Position numbers and translations under genes: made by a program. A DNA stretch of 64,000 nt from Agrobacterium arsenijevicii. GTDB lineage: Bacteria; Pseudomonadota; Alphaproteobacteria; Rhizobiales; Rhizobiaceae. Below, one piece after another: positions 1-8,921 of the stretch (position 1 is its first letter; every line of letters begins with the position of its first letter). The stretch covers positions 124,001-188,000 of the forward strand of contig JWIT01000003.1 of the NCBI GenBank assembly GCA_000949895.1, in the 5' to 3' direction. Below the pieces are notes generated by a model. That model was not told the origin of the DNA, ran no database searches, and saw only the letters and a list, made by a program, of their open reading frames with translations.

Positions 1-1157
1 CCTATGCGCTGGTCAACGCCGTCGCCGTTCTCATCATCGCATGCCCCTGCGCCATGGGTCTTGCCACACCGACCTCGATCATGGTCGGGACCGGTCGCGC
101 CGCCGAAATGGGCGTGCTGTTCCGGCGCGGCGATGCGCTCCAGACCTTGCGCGATGCCGATGTCATCGCCGTCGACAAGACCGGCACGCTGACGCTCGGC
201 AAACCGACACTGGTTCATTTCACCACGACCGAAGGCTTCGAGCCGGATGAGGTGCTGCGCCTTGTCGCTTCGCTTGAGAGCCGTTCCGAACATCCGATTG
301 CCGAGGCGATCGTCGAGGCTGCAAAACATGGTGGCCTGACGCTTGCCGATGCGCAGAACTTTGAAGCGACCCCCGGTTTCGGTGTCGCGGCAATGGTTGA
401 CGGCCGCAAGGTAGAGGCGGGTGCTGACCGGTTCATGGTGAAGCTCGGTTATGATGTCGCGATGTTTGCCGATGATGCCGACCGGCTGGGTAGGGAAGGG
501 CAGTCGCCGCTTTATGCCGCCGTCGATGGCAGGCTGGCCGCGATCATCGCCGTTGCCGATCCGGTAAAGCCGACGACGCCGGAAGCGATCGCAGCACTGC
601 ACGCGCTTGGTCTCAAGGTGACGATGATCACCGGCGACAATCGCCGCACGGCTGAGGCCATTGCCCGCCGTCTGGGTATCGATGAGGTGGTGGCGGAAGT
701 GTTGCCTGACGGCAAGGTCGAGGCCGTGAAAAGGCTTGCCGCCAGCGGTCGACGGGTGGCCTTTGTCGGCGATGGCATCAACGATGCACCGGCGCTTGCG
801 GCAGCCGATGTTGGGCTTGCCATCGGCACGGGTACGGATGTCGCCATTGAAAGCGCCGATGTGGTGTTGATGTCGGGCGATTTGCGCGGTGTCGCGAATG
901 CCATTGCGCTCTCCAAGGCCACGATCCGCAACATCGGTCAGAACCTGTTCTGGGCCTTCGCCTACAATGCCGCGCTCATACCCGTGGCAGCTGGAATATT
1001 GTATCCCTTCAACGGCGTTCTGCTGTCGCCTGTGCTTGCTGCCGGAGCAATGGCGCTTTCCAGTGTGTTCGTATTGACGAATGCGCTGCGTCTCAAAAGC
1101 TTCCGTCCGCCGCTTGCTGACAGATCATCCGGCACGCAACTCGCCGCGGCTGAATAG
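1..1157 (+). CDS. copA: Copper-exporting P1B-type ATPase, C-terminal part
   Basis: This is the C-terminal part of a P1B-type heavy-metal ATPase that pumps Cu(I) out across the inner membrane; the gene begins upstream of the window, so metal-binding domains and the first membrane helices are missing. The open frame runs through base 3. Visible landmarks are the CPC metal-binding motif in the membrane (bases 45-53), the phosphorylation motif DKTGTLT, the TGDN loop, the [10 protein letters not shown] hinge and a last pair of membrane helices. CPC with no Zn/Cd-type signature fits copper. The reductase and the CueR-type regulator that follow on the same strand support a copper efflux operon. Family call is firm; the symbol copA (or actP) is by analogy. 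Confidence 0.93.
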   Translation, partial: YALVNAVAVLIIACPCAMGLATPTSIMVGTGRAAEMGVLFRRGDALQTLRDADVIAVDKTGTLTLGKPTLVHFTTTEGFEPDEVLRLVASLESRSEHPIAEAIVEAAKHGGLTLADAQNFEATPGFGVAAMVDGRKVEAGADRFMVKLGYDVAMFADDADRLGREGQSPLYAAVDGRLAAIIAVADPVKPTTPEAIAALHALGLKVTMITGDNRRTAEAIARRLGIDEVVAEVLPDGKVEAVKRLAASGRRVAFVGDGINDAPALAAADVGLAIGTGTDVAIESADVVLMSGDLRGVANAIALSKATIRNIGQNLFWAFAYNAALIPVAAGILYPFNGVLLSPVLAAGAMALSSVFVLTNALRLKSFRPPLADRSSGTQLAAAE

Positions 1158-1169
1158 GGGGTGGATGTG

Positions 1170-2177
1170 ATGATGCCTCAAAACATAGTCTATCTGCCGC
1201 AGATCGGGCGCAGCATTGTGGCTGCGCCGGGCGAGACCGTTCTTCAGGCCGCCCTTGCCGCGGGGATCCCTTATCCGCATGGCTGTCGCATGGGCCGATG
1301 CGGGGCCTGCAAATCGCATCTCGTCTCCGGTGAGATCGACCTTCTCAAACATACGCCTTTTTCACTGACCGAAGAGGAAAAGGTGGAAGGCCTGACGCTC
1401 GCCTGCCGCGCCGTGCCGATGGGGGACGTGACGATCAGCTGGCTCGACGGTGAGGAGTTCGCCGATATCCCAACCGGCCGTTTCGACGGTGTGGTCGTGG
1501 AAGCGGTAGATGCAACGCACGATATCAAGCTCATTCGCATCAGGCTCAACGACCGTGAACAGTTCACCTTCAAGGCGGGGCAATATGTACGCCTGCTGTA
1601 TCCGGACTGTCCGCCGCGAGACTATTCCATTGCCAGCCGGATCGACGAGGAACTGATCGAATTCCATATCCGGCATGTGCCCGGCGGCAGCACCAGCGGC
1701 CGCATCTTCGCGCTTGCCAGGGCGGGCGACCCTGTTACGTTAATTGGTCCCTTCGGGTCTTCATTCCTGCGGGAAAAGCATTGCGGGCCGATCCTCGGCA
1801 TTGCCGGCGGTTCTGGGCTGGCACCGGTCAAGGCCGTTGTCGAGGCAGCGCTCGCCACGGGTCGGGAACGCCCGATCCATGTGTATTTCGGCGCACGGGC
1901 GCAGCGTGACCTCTATATGGTCGACCGTTTCGAAGAACTTGCCGCACGCCACGGCAATCTGAGCTTCGTTCCGGTCCTCTCGGATGAAGAACATGCGCAG
2001 ATGCGCTGTGGTTATGTCGGTTCAGCGGTGGCGGACGACTTCGATGATCTCGATGGCTGGAAAGCCTATCTTGCGGGTCCGCCGGCAATGATCGAAGCGA
2101 CGGTGCCGCAGCTGGTGGCACGGGGCATCCGCACCGCCGACATTCATGCAGACGTGTTTTTCACCCCGGAAAGATAG
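1170..2177 (+). CDS. 2Fe-2S ferredoxin / FAD / NAD(P) oxidoreductase in the copper operon
   Basis: An electron-transfer reductase of the phenol-hydroxylase or CDP-glucoseen reductase type. The N-terminal 90 residues form a plant-type [2Fe-2S] domain, with cysteines at about 39, 44, 47 and 79 of the chosen start. An FAD domain follows with the RDYS flavin motif, then an NAD(P)-binding domain with GIAGGSGLAP. No oxygenase partner lies nearby; the gene sits 12 bases after copA and 23 bases before cueR, so it is probably co-transcribed with copper efflux. I chose ATG 1170 because AGGGGG ends about 9 bases upstream; GTG 1161 and GTG 1167 are alternatives. Function in copper handling, for example reducing Cu(II) or a periplasmic partner, is inference only. 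Confidence 0.85.
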   Translation: MMPQNIVYLPQIGRSIVAAPGETVLQAALAAGIPYPHGCRMGRCGACKSHLVSGEIDLLKHTPFSLTEEEKVEGLTLACRAVPMGDVTISWLDGEEFADIPTGRFDGVVVEAVDATHDIKLIRIRLNDREQFTFKAGQYVRLLYPDCPPRDYSIASRIDEELIEFHIRHVPGGSTSGRIFALARAGDPVTLIGPFGSSFLREKHCGPILGIAGGSGLAPVKAVVEAALATGRERPIHVYFGARAQRDLYMVDRFEELAARHGNLSFVPVLSDEEHAQMRCGYVGSAVADDFDDLDGWKAYLAGPPAMIEATVPQLVARGIRTADIHADVFFTPER

Positions 2178-2200
2178 ATTAACCGACAGGAGCAGGATCC

Positions 2201-2689
2201 ATGAATATTGGCACAGCCGCCACCGCATCCGGTGTTTCTGCAAAGATGATCAGGCACTACGAGATGATCGGCCTGATCAAATCGGCAAGCCGCACGGATT
2301 CCGGCTACCGGGTCTATACCGCCAACGATCTGGAAACGCTGCGTTTCATCCGCCGCGGGCGCGACCTCGGTTTTTCGATCGAAAAGATCAGGCAGCTCAT
2401 GACGTTATGGCGTGATCCGGGCGGTGCGTCCTGCGATGTCAAGCGCATCGTCATGGAGCATGTCGTCGATCTGGAAGCGAAGATGCACACACTTCGGGAG
2501 ATGGCCGACACGCTTCGAAATCTCGCCACCTATTGCCCTGATAATGGCGAGCCGGATTGTCCGATCATTCAGGATCTCGCCCAATCCGAAGACCCCGATT
2601 TTACCCCGGTGGCGATCCTGCCCAAACGATCAGGCATGCTGAAAGGCACATCCGGTTCAGTGGTGGAACTACAGCGCCATATGAAATGA
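2201..2689 (+). CDS. cueR: MerR-family copper-responsive regulator (CueR/HmrR type)
   Basis: A 162-residue MerR-family activator. The N-terminal helix-turn-helix (MNIGTAA..GVSAKMIRHYE) is followed by the second winged region (SGYRVY) and a dimerisation helix. Near the C terminus is the metal loop C-P-D-N-G-E-P-D-C-P, two cysteines eight residues apart, the signature of Cu(I)/Ag(I)/Au(I)-sensing CueR and HmrR proteins. It would twist promoters with over-long spacers when bound to Cu(I). A likely target site lies upstream of copZ at 9220-9244. It is 23 bases behind the reductase gene on the same strand, with AGGAG ahead of the start, so it is likely in the copA transcript. Confidence 0.92.
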   Translation: MNIGTAATASGVSAKMIRHYEMIGLIKSASRTDSGYRVYTANDLETLRFIRRGRDLGFSIEKIRQLMTLWRDPGGASCDVKRIVMEHVVDLEAKMHTLREMADTLRNLATYCPDNGEPDCPIIQDLAQSEDPDFTPVAILPKRSGMLKGTSGSVVELQRHMK

Positions 2690-2762
2690 ACAGCCGTTCC
2701 CCGTTTGGGGGCCGATAGTCGATTGCAGTTGAAACGCCGGTTGCGGTGAAGGAAACCAGGCC

Positions 2763-3707
2763 ATGTGGATACAGATATTACAGCGCTTCCTTATTCTATG
2801 CCTGATGCTGGCGATCGTTTCCGTCATCGCGTTTCTTCTGCCCTATATGGCGGGCGGTGATCCGGCCCGCACCATTCTGTTTTCCCGCATGCGCGATACG
2901 GCTCTCGATCCGCATGCCGTCGAGGCGCTGCGGTTAAGCCTCGGGCTCGACCGGCCGCTCTATGTGCAATATTTCGCATGGCTTTCGAGCGCGCTGCGTG
3001 GCGATCTGGGTTTCTCCTTCACCAGCAGCCAGCCCGTGGCCGGCGAGCTTTTGCGCTCTCTCGGCGTGTCGGTGACGCTGGCGCTGACGGCGCTGGCGAT
3101 TGCGGTCGCCGTCGCCCTGCCGCTCGGCACCTTGGCGGCGATGCGTCCGGGCGGCCGGCTGGACAATTTCGCGACGCTGATGATCCAGACCTTTGTTGCA
3201 ACACCCGAATACTGGTTTGCGCCGATGTCGGCGCTGGTCTTTGCGCTTTATCTCGGCTGGTTGCCGTCCGCGGGATGGGATAGCTGGCGCTCGCTGGTGC
3301 TTCCCGCCCTGACCTTGACGCTGCGCCCGCTCGCCTATTTCACGCAGGTGACGCGCGCCGCCATGGCCGAAGTTCTGCGCGCGCCTTACATCACGGCGGC
3401 CCGTAGCCGTGGTCTCGGCATGCATGGCACGGTCATGCGGCACGGCATCCGCAACGGCTCGCTTCCGATCGTCACCTTCTTCGCCCTGTGGCTTGCGGGC
3501 CTGCTTGGCGGATCGGTGGTCGTGGAAGTGATATTTGCCATCCCCGGCATGGGTCGGCTTCTCTACGATGCCGTGGTCAACAGGGACATCCCGATGTTGC
3601 AGGGCGGTTTCATCTGCATCGTCGCCCTGTCCATCGTGATCAATACCCTTGCCGATGGCTTCTATGTCCTGATCAATCCAGCAATGCGAGGCCAACATGA
3701 CCATTAG
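2763..3707 (+). CDS. ABC transporter permease, peptide/nickel family (DppB/OppB-like)
   Basis: First membrane subunit of a peptide/opine/nickel (PepT) ABC importer, 314 residues. It has an N-terminal helix, the periplasmic region typical of DppB (GGDPAR...LGLDRPLYVQYFAWL), and a binding-protein-dependent transport domain with about five further helices and the EAA loop (AARSRGL) that contacts the ATPase. It overlaps the next permease gene by 11 bases, a sign of translational coupling. The start has AAGGAAACC just upstream. The substrate cannot be read from the permease. It follows cueR by 73 bases, so read-through from the copper operon is possible but not shown. Confidence 0.9.
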   Translation: MWIQILQRFLILCLMLAIVSVIAFLLPYMAGGDPARTILFSRMRDTALDPHAVEALRLSLGLDRPLYVQYFAWLSSALRGDLGFSFTSSQPVAGELLRSLGVSVTLALTALAIAVAVALPLGTLAAMRPGGRLDNFATLMIQTFVATPEYWFAPMSALVFALYLGWLPSAGWDSWRSLVLPALTLTLRPLAYFTQVTRAAMAEVLRAPYITAARSRGLGMHGTVMRHGIRNGSLPIVTFFALWLAGLLGGSVVVEVIFAIPGMGRLLYDAVVNRDIPMLQGGFICIVALSIVINTLADGFYVLINPAMRGQHDH

Positions 3708-4602
3708 TCACTTCCCCAGCGCGCCGGTCGTCGCCTTGCCTTTGACCTTGCCCAAGCGCCCGTCGACATTTTTGCGGTTCGCGGACTTCCTCCGCCGGCG
3801 GCATTGGACCTTCTACGCGGGATCGGTGATTTTTCTCGTCATCATCCTGCTGCTGGTGATCGCACCGTGGATATCGCCCTATAATCCCGCGCAGCAGAAC
3901 CTGCGCCTGCGGCTGAATGCCCCCAGCGCCGCCTACTGGTTGGGAACGGACCATCTCGGGCGTGATGTCCTGAGCCGGCTGCTTATCGGCGGTCGTTTCA
4001 CGGTCACGATCGCCGCCATCACGGTCATTCTGTCGGTCGCCATCGGCACCTTCATCGGCATTATCAGCGGACGCAGCCGTGGTGTACTCGACGAAATCCT
4101 GATGCGTGTGGTCGATCTGCTCATCGCCATACCTGACGTGGTGATCGCCATTTTCCTCGTCGCCATCTTCGGACCGGGATACGGAACGCTGATCGCGTCG
4201 CTGACGATTGTCGGCTGGACACCTTTTGCGCGGCTGGCACGGGGGCTGACGCTTTCGATCAATTCCCGCGAATATATCCGCGCCGCCGAGGTGCTTGGAT
4301 GCACGCGACGCTTCATCATCTTCCGGCATGTCATTCCCAACACGATCTGGCCCATCGCGGCCGTCGCGTTCCTGCGTTTCGGCCACAAGCTGATCACGGT
4401 GGGTGGATTGTCGTTTCTCGGCCTCGGCGTGCAGCCACCGGCCGCCGACTGGGCGCTGATGCTGGCCGATGCGCAGGCTTATGCGGAACGCATGCCCATT
4501 CTCGTGATCGCACCGGGTCTGGCGATTTTCCTGTCGGCGCTCAGCGTGACGTGGATCGGCCATGGCCTGAACCTTGAGACCAAAAAAGCGAGCGGTCATT
4601 GA
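3697..4602 (+). CDS. ABC transporter permease, peptide/nickel family (DppC/OppC-like)
   Basis: Second membrane subunit of the importer, 301 residues. It has a cytoplasmic N-terminal tail, one helix, the OppC N-terminal region ending in the LGTDHLGRDVLSRL motif characteristic of DppC/OppC, and a five-helix transport domain with the EAA loop (RAAEVLG). The start lies inside the 3' end of the first permease gene. It is separated from the ATPase gene by about 100 bases that contain GGAGAG and AAGGGGAA Shine-Dalgarno-like stretches. It would pair with the DppB-like subunit to form the pore. Confidence 0.9.
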   Translation: MTISHFPSAPVVALPLTLPKRPSTFLRFADFLRRRHWTFYAGSVIFLVIILLLVIAPWISPYNPAQQNLRLRLNAPSAAYWLGTDHLGRDVLSRLLIGGRFTVTIAAITVILSVAIGTFIGIISGRSRGVLDEILMRVVDLLIAIPDVVIAIFLVAIFGPGYGTLIASLTIVGWTPFARLARGLTLSINSREYIRAAEVLGCTRRFIIFRHVIPNTIWPIAAVAFLRFGHKLITVGGLSFLGLGVQPPAADWALMLADAQAYAERMPILVIAPGLAIFLSALSVTWIGHGLNLETKKASGH

Positions 4603-4701
4603 GACCATAAGGGCGAGCGAACCCGAAGGAGAGTAATATCGTCTGACACCGCATGAAAATACGCAAATGCCTCCGATGCAATAATAATAAGGGGAACTCT
4701 T

Positions 4702-5766
4702 ATGAATATCGAAGGACACACGCATGCCGATACGGCCATATCCCCGCAGCGGACACCGCTTCTGGAGATAGAGGACCTGCACGTTTCGGTGCCGTCTCAA
4801 AATGGCCGGAAGTTTGTTATCTCGGGCCTCACTCTTTCCGTTAATGCCGGGGAGGTCGTCGCACTTGTCGGCGAATCCGGGTCCGGCAAGAGCATGACAG
4901 CCCTCTCGCTGATGCGGCTGTTGCCGCAGGGCGCGGAAATCAACTCCGGGCGCATTTCCTTTGCCGGGCGCGATATACTCGCACTTTCATCCTCCGAACT
5001 CGATGCACTGCGCGGCGCCGATATCGGCATGCTGTTCCAGCAACCGCAGGCCATGCTCGATCCGACCAGCCGGGTGAGGACGCAAGTTGCCGAACCGCTA
5101 TGGGTCCACCGCAAGATGAGCCGGCATGCGGCGCTCGGCCGGGTCGTCGGCCTGCTGTCGGATGTCGGAATTCCCGATCCGACCGCGCGGGCACAATGTT
5201 TCGCGCATGAACTTTCCGGCGGCATGGCGCAGCGCGTCATGATTGCCGCCGCACTCTCCGGCAATCCGCAACTGTTGATCGCCGATGAACCGACGACCGC
5301 ACTCGATGTCACCGTCCAGGCACAGATATTGCGCCTGCTGGATGACGAGCGCCGCAAGCGGCGGCTTGCCACGTTGCTCATCACCCACGATCTGTCGGTC
5401 GTCGCCGCTTTCGCGGACCGGATCGCGGTGATGTATGCTGGCCGTATCGTTGAGGAGGGGCCGACGCAGGCAATCCTCAAGGCGCCGCAACATCCCTACA
5501 CCAAGGCGCTGATCAGTTGCTCGCTTCTGACTACCGACAGCGAGGGGCAATTGCTGACGATCCCCGGCTCAAGCTCGCAGGCGCATGACATGTCCTGCGG
5601 TTGCCGGTTTCATCCGCGCTGCGCGCTCGCCAAATCGGCCAGCATGGGCAGCCGGTGCATGGCAACGGAACCGGATCTGAATGCCTTGCCCGAAGGGCGC
5701 AAGGCGCGGTGCTGGGCGGTCGGCGACGAGCACGCCGGCAGCCATGGCAATCACGCGGTCTGCTGA
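4702..5766 (+). CDS. ABC transporter ATP-binding protein (DppD/OppD-like)
   Basis: First ATPase of the peptide/nickel importer, 354 residues. It shows Walker A (GESGSGKS), the Q-loop (LFQQPQ), the signature LSGGMAQR, Walker B (LLIADEPTTALD) and the switch histidine (ITHDLSVV). The C-terminal OppD/DppD extension has a cysteine-rich stretch (SCGCRFHPRCALA) of the type that binds an iron-sulphur cluster in some family members. It is followed almost immediately by the second ATPase gene. AAGGGGAA lies 8-9 bases before the ATG. Confidence 0.92.
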   Translation: MNIEGHTHADTAISPQRTPLLEIEDLHVSVPSQNGRKFVISGLTLSVNAGEVVALVGESGSGKSMTALSLMRLLPQGAEINSGRISFAGRDILALSSSELDALRGADIGMLFQQPQAMLDPTSRVRTQVAEPLWVHRKMSRHAALGRVVGLLSDVGIPDPTARAQCFAHELSGGMAQRVMIAAALSGNPQLLIADEPTTALDVTVQAQILRLLDDERRKRRLATLLITHDLSVVAAFADRIAVMYAGRIVEEGPTQAILKAPQHPYTKALISCSLLTTDSEGQLLTIPGSSSQAHDMSCGCRFHPRCALAKSASMGSRCMATEPDLNALPEGRKARCWAVGDEHAGSHGNHAVC

Positions 5767-5778
5767 GGGAGGATGGTG

Positions 5779-6789
5779 ATGTTATCGACAGCGAAAACTG
5801 AGACCCCGCCATCGGCGGACGGCAAGAAGAACCCGTATGTGGTCGCAAACAACCTCTGCAAATATTATCCGATATCGGGTCTTGGTCACCGGGTGGTGAA
5901 ATCCGTCGATGACGTGTCCCTGACCATCGGCGAGGGTGAGGTGCTTGGCCTCGTCGGCGAATCCGGCTGTGGCAAAAGCACCGTCGCCGGGCTGATAACG
6001 CGGCTCACCCACGCAACGAAAGGCGAGGTCAGCATCGGGGAGCACGATATTCTGCACATGCAGGGTGAGACGCTGCGGCGCATGCGCCGGGTCGTGCAAC
6101 TGGTGTTTCAGGATCCCTATTCCGCGCTTGATCCGCGCATGCGCATCGGGCAGAGCATGGAAGCGCCGCTTGCCCAGCACGGCATCGGCACGCGCGAAGA
6201 ACGCGTAGCGCGCGTGTTCAAGATGCTGGAGGAGGTCGGCCTCGATGCCTCCTATTATGATCGTTATCCAAGCCAGTGTTCCGGCGGGCAATTGCAGCGT
6301 GTGGTCATAGGACGCGCGCTTCTTCTCAATCCAAGCTTCCTCGTGTGCGACGAACCGACATCGGCGCTCGATGCCTCAATGCGCACGCAGATCCTCAACC
6401 TCCTGATGGACATGAAGCGCCGTCACGGTTTGACGGTGCTGATGATTTCCCATGACCTGCGCGTGGTGCGTTATCTCTGCGATCGTATCGCGGTGATGTA
6501 TCTCGGGCGGATCGTCGAAATCGCTGACCGGGAGGAGCTTTTTAGAGCACCGAAGCATCCCTATACGAAGGCTCTCATTGCCTCGTCCATGCTGGATGAA
6601 ATGGGACTATATGCGCCGGAAATGCTTCTGGATGGTGATCTGCCGAGCCCGCTCAATCCTCCAAGTGGCTGCAAGTTTCACACCCGCTGCAAATATGCGA
6701 CGCAGATTTGCAGCGAACAGGAACCGGTTCTGGAAGACGTTGCCGGGGAGCATTTCGCTCGTTGCCATCACTGGCGCGAATGGGGTTGA
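5779..6789 (+). CDS. ABC transporter ATP-binding protein (DppF/OppF-like)
   Basis: Second ATPase of the importer, 336 residues. It carries Walker A (GESGCGKS), the Q-loop (VFQDPYSALDPRM, typical of OppF/DppF), the signature CSGGQLQR, Walker B (LVCDEPTSALD) and the switch histidine (ISHDLRVV), then the oligopeptide-transporter C-terminal domain with clustered cysteines. I chose ATG 5779 because AGGGAGG (5766-5772) is then spaced correctly; ATG 5773 directly abuts that site. It would form a heterodimer with the preceding ATPase. Confidence 0.92.
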   Translation: MLSTAKTETPPSADGKKNPYVVANNLCKYYPISGLGHRVVKSVDDVSLTIGEGEVLGLVGESGCGKSTVAGLITRLTHATKGEVSIGEHDILHMQGETLRRMRRVVQLVFQDPYSALDPRMRIGQSMEAPLAQHGIGTREERVARVFKMLEEVGLDASYYDRYPSQCSGGQLQRVVIGRALLLNPSFLVCDEPTSALDASMRTQILNLLMDMKRRHGLTVLMISHDLRVVRYLCDRIAVMYLGRIVEIADREELFRAPKHPYTKALIASSMLDEMGLYAPEMLLDGDLPSPLNPPSGCKFHTRCKYATQICSEQEPVLEDVAGEHFARCHHWREWG

Positions 6790-7028
6790 GGAGCAGCGCA
6801 GTTACGGTCTTCTGGTTTGGTAAAAACAGATGAATTGTGCGTTTGTGGATTAATATCGGAATTAAATTCCGAGTATAAAAACATAAAATGAATAATATTC
6901 AAGCGGATGTTTGCGAAACGTCCGAGGGATATTCTTGTGCCTTTCGAGGTTTGTGAAATTTTAGTCGTAAATCTCGTGAAACAACTGACTTTTTAGCGTT
7001 GTCATCAAAAATAAAAGGGGAATATTCA
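6790..7028 (+). promoter_or_regulatory. AT-rich leader of the binding-protein gene with a perfect palindrome
   Basis: This 239-base gap is clearly richer in A and T than its surroundings. At 6856-6872 it holds a perfect inverted repeat, TCGGAATT-A-AATTCCGA, with an A/T-rich run (TATAAAAACATAAAAT) directly after it. The palindrome has the size and symmetry of a dimeric repressor operator. This suggests the downstream substrate-binding protein has its own regulated promoter rather than depending only on the upstream permease operon. The regulator is unknown. Confidence 0.5.
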
Positions 7029-8522
7029 ATGATGAAGCACGCACTTTTGGCGACATGCGCCGTTGTGGTCTCGTTTGGGACGCAGGCGGCGATGGCCGGA
7101 ACGATCACCTATGACGATTACACCGGCGTCAAGACCGGCTGGCAGATGGCTTCCGACGATGCCTATCTCGGTTCGCGCGCGGGGTGTTTCGAAAGCATGG
7201 TCCGCGTCGGCTATGACACCGCACTGGAGCCGGGCCTGGCCGAATCCTGGACGCAAACCTCACCGAAGGTTTGGGAGTTCAAGCTGCGCAAGGGCGTGAA
7301 GTTCCAGAACGGCGAGCCGCTTAATGCTACAGCCGCGGTCAATGCACTGACCAATCTTCTGAAAGCGCCCGTTCCGGCCCGGGCCTTTTCGCCCAAGCTG
7401 GTCGCTGCGATCGAGGCTGGTGGCGACGATATCGTGAAGATCACGACCATCGAACCATCGGTGCTGCTGCCGGCGCAAATGGCAAGCCCGGCGACTTCGA
7501 TCCTCGCGCCATCCGCCTATAAGGATGGCAAGGTCGATCCGATCGGAACCTGCACCGGACCGTTCAAGATCACCAAGGTCGATGCCAGCCAATATATGGA
7601 ACTGACGGCGAACCACGAATATTGGAACGGTATGCCGAAGCTCTCGGGTGGCCGTGTGAACTTTATTCCGGATGCCGATACGCGCGCCACCCAGATAAGA
7701 AGCGGTGAAGTGCAGATTTCGCGCGTGATTCCACCTTGGGCGGTAAAGACCATTGAAGCCACGAAGGGTGTAAAGGTTGCGCCAATTACCGTGCCCCGGA
7801 TTACGGAAATGCTGCTCAATAATTCGAAGCCGCCGTTCAAGGATATCAAGGTTCGGCAGGCGATCCGGGCTGCCATCGACACCGCCGGTATTGCCGACAG
7901 CATCTATGAAGGCATGGTAAAGCCCGCAACGATGCCCTTCGCACCGGGAGAGCCGTGGGCGCCGCAAAACGTCACACCCGCTTATGACGTGGAGAAGGCA
8001 AAGGCTCTGCTGAAAGAGGCGGGAATTGCTCCCGGCAGCCTGAAGCTGACGCTTCTGGCCTATACTGAAAGAACCGAACTCAAGGATGTTGCCGCCGTTA
8101 TTCAGGCCCAATTGCAGGAAATAGGCATCAAGGTCGATGTTCGCGTTGCCGATTACACTGCGATCGAGCCCGATCTCCTGTCCGGCAATTTCGACATGGT
8201 TCTTCTGTCACGCGGTTATGCCACCGATGTTGCAGAACCGATCGGGTTCCTCAACGCCGACTATACCTGCGGAGGCGGTTACAACATCTCGCATTATTGC
8301 AGCGAGGAGACGGACAAGCTGATCAAATCGGCCTATGCGGCAGCTGAGCCGGCCAAGCGTTACGCCATCTATGCCGAGGCGGCGAAGAGGGTTTACGATG
8401 AAGCCGTCACCGTCTACCTCGTCCACGAGACCGCTTTCGATGCCTATTCGGACAAGGTCGAAAACTTCAAGCCGCATCCGATCAACTACTTTATCATGAC
8501 CAAGGATCTGGCGGTGAAATAA
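7029..8522 (+). CDS. ABC transporter substrate-binding protein, family 5 (peptide/nickel)
   Basis: Periplasmic solute-binding protein of the SBP_bac_5 (DppA/OppA/NikA) family, 497 residues from the chosen start. A typical Sec signal peptide is visible (MMKHALLATCAVVVSFGTQAAMA). The family core motif LAESWTQ..PKVWEFKLRKGVKF..GEP follows, and the C-terminal lobe includes the conserved KAKALLKEAG and IQAQLQEIGI segments. ATG 7029 is preferred because AAAAGGGGA lies about 9 bases upstream. It is the last gene of the importer set, and a strong terminator follows at 8552-8571. Whether the ligand is a peptide, an opine-like compound or a metal chelate cannot be decided; the copper neighbours are only circumstantial. 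Confidence 0.88.
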   Translation: MMKHALLATCAVVVSFGTQAAMAGTITYDDYTGVKTGWQMASDDAYLGSRAGCFESMVRVGYDTALEPGLAESWTQTSPKVWEFKLRKGVKFQNGEPLNATAAVNALTNLLKAPVPARAFSPKLVAAIEAGGDDIVKITTIEPSVLLPAQMASPATSILAPSAYKDGKVDPIGTCTGPFKITKVDASQYMELTANHEYWNGMPKLSGGRVNFIPDADTRATQIRSGEVQISRVIPPWAVKTIEATKGVKVAPITVPRITEMLLNNSKPPFKDIKVRQAIRAAIDTAGIADSIYEGMVKPATMPFAPGEPWAPQNVTPAYDVEKAKALLKEAGIAPGSLKLTLLAYTERTELKDVAAVIQAQLQEIGIKVDVRVADYTAIEPDLLSGNFDMVLLSRGYATDVAEPIGFLNADYTCGGGYNISHYCSEETDKLIKSAYAAAEPAKRYAIYAEAAKRVYDEAVTVYLVHETAFDAYSDKVENFKPHPINYFIMTKDLAVK

Positions 8523-8551
8523 GCCAATGTGACATTGCTGACGAGATATGG

Positions 8552-8575
8552 CCCGGCTCGAAAGAGCCGGGTTTC
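8552..8575 (+). terminator. Rho-independent terminator after the binding-protein gene
   Basis: A perfect 8-base stem CCCGGCTC / GAGCCGGG closes a GAAA tetraloop and is followed by GTTTCG, 30 bases after the stop codon. Confidence 0.75.
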
Positions 8576-8607
8576 GACTGTTTGCAAACCATCCCCCCAC
8601 ACTCAAC

Positions 8608-8692
8608 GTCATCCTCGGGCTCGTCCCGAGGATCTATCCACCTATCGTAAAACCAATAAGTAGCAGATGCCCGGACAGGCCCGAGCATGACG
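8608..8692. repeat. Dispersed palindromic repeat, copy 1
   Basis: The left arm begins CGTCATCCTCGGGCTCG and continues to CCCGAGGAT; a degenerate right arm ends CCCGAGCATGACG. The same motif occurs as a near-perfect 30-base inverted repeat at 16430-16505, so this is a member of an intergenic repeat family. Confidence 0.65.
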
Positions 8693-8921
8693 AAGGACAG
8701 GTTTTCAGACCTTGTCAGCCGTTGAAAATATGAATTTCAGAAATCCGGAAAACCTCCACCGTCATCCCTGGTCGGAAGGGAGAGGCATTTGCCGCGGGAG
8801 GTATGGAAAAGGACGAACGTTGATGTCGTCCAGCGGCTATCGTGCAGGTTCAGCGCGAAGCGGGGGCAGGCAGGGCGACCCGGCGGCGGCAGGATGGAAG
8901 CGCCGCCGGTATCTTTTCGGA

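Larger units (their letters stand above)
8523..8921. other. Gene-free stretch between importer and copZ
   Basis: No convincing coding frame. It holds the terminator at 8552-8571, a dispersed palindromic repeat at 8608-8692, and a GC-rich inverted repeat near 8882-8908 (GGCGGCG / CGCCGCC) that may end the copZ transcript from the other strand. The stretch from about 8700 to 8880 shows nothing I recognise. Confidence 0.5.
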
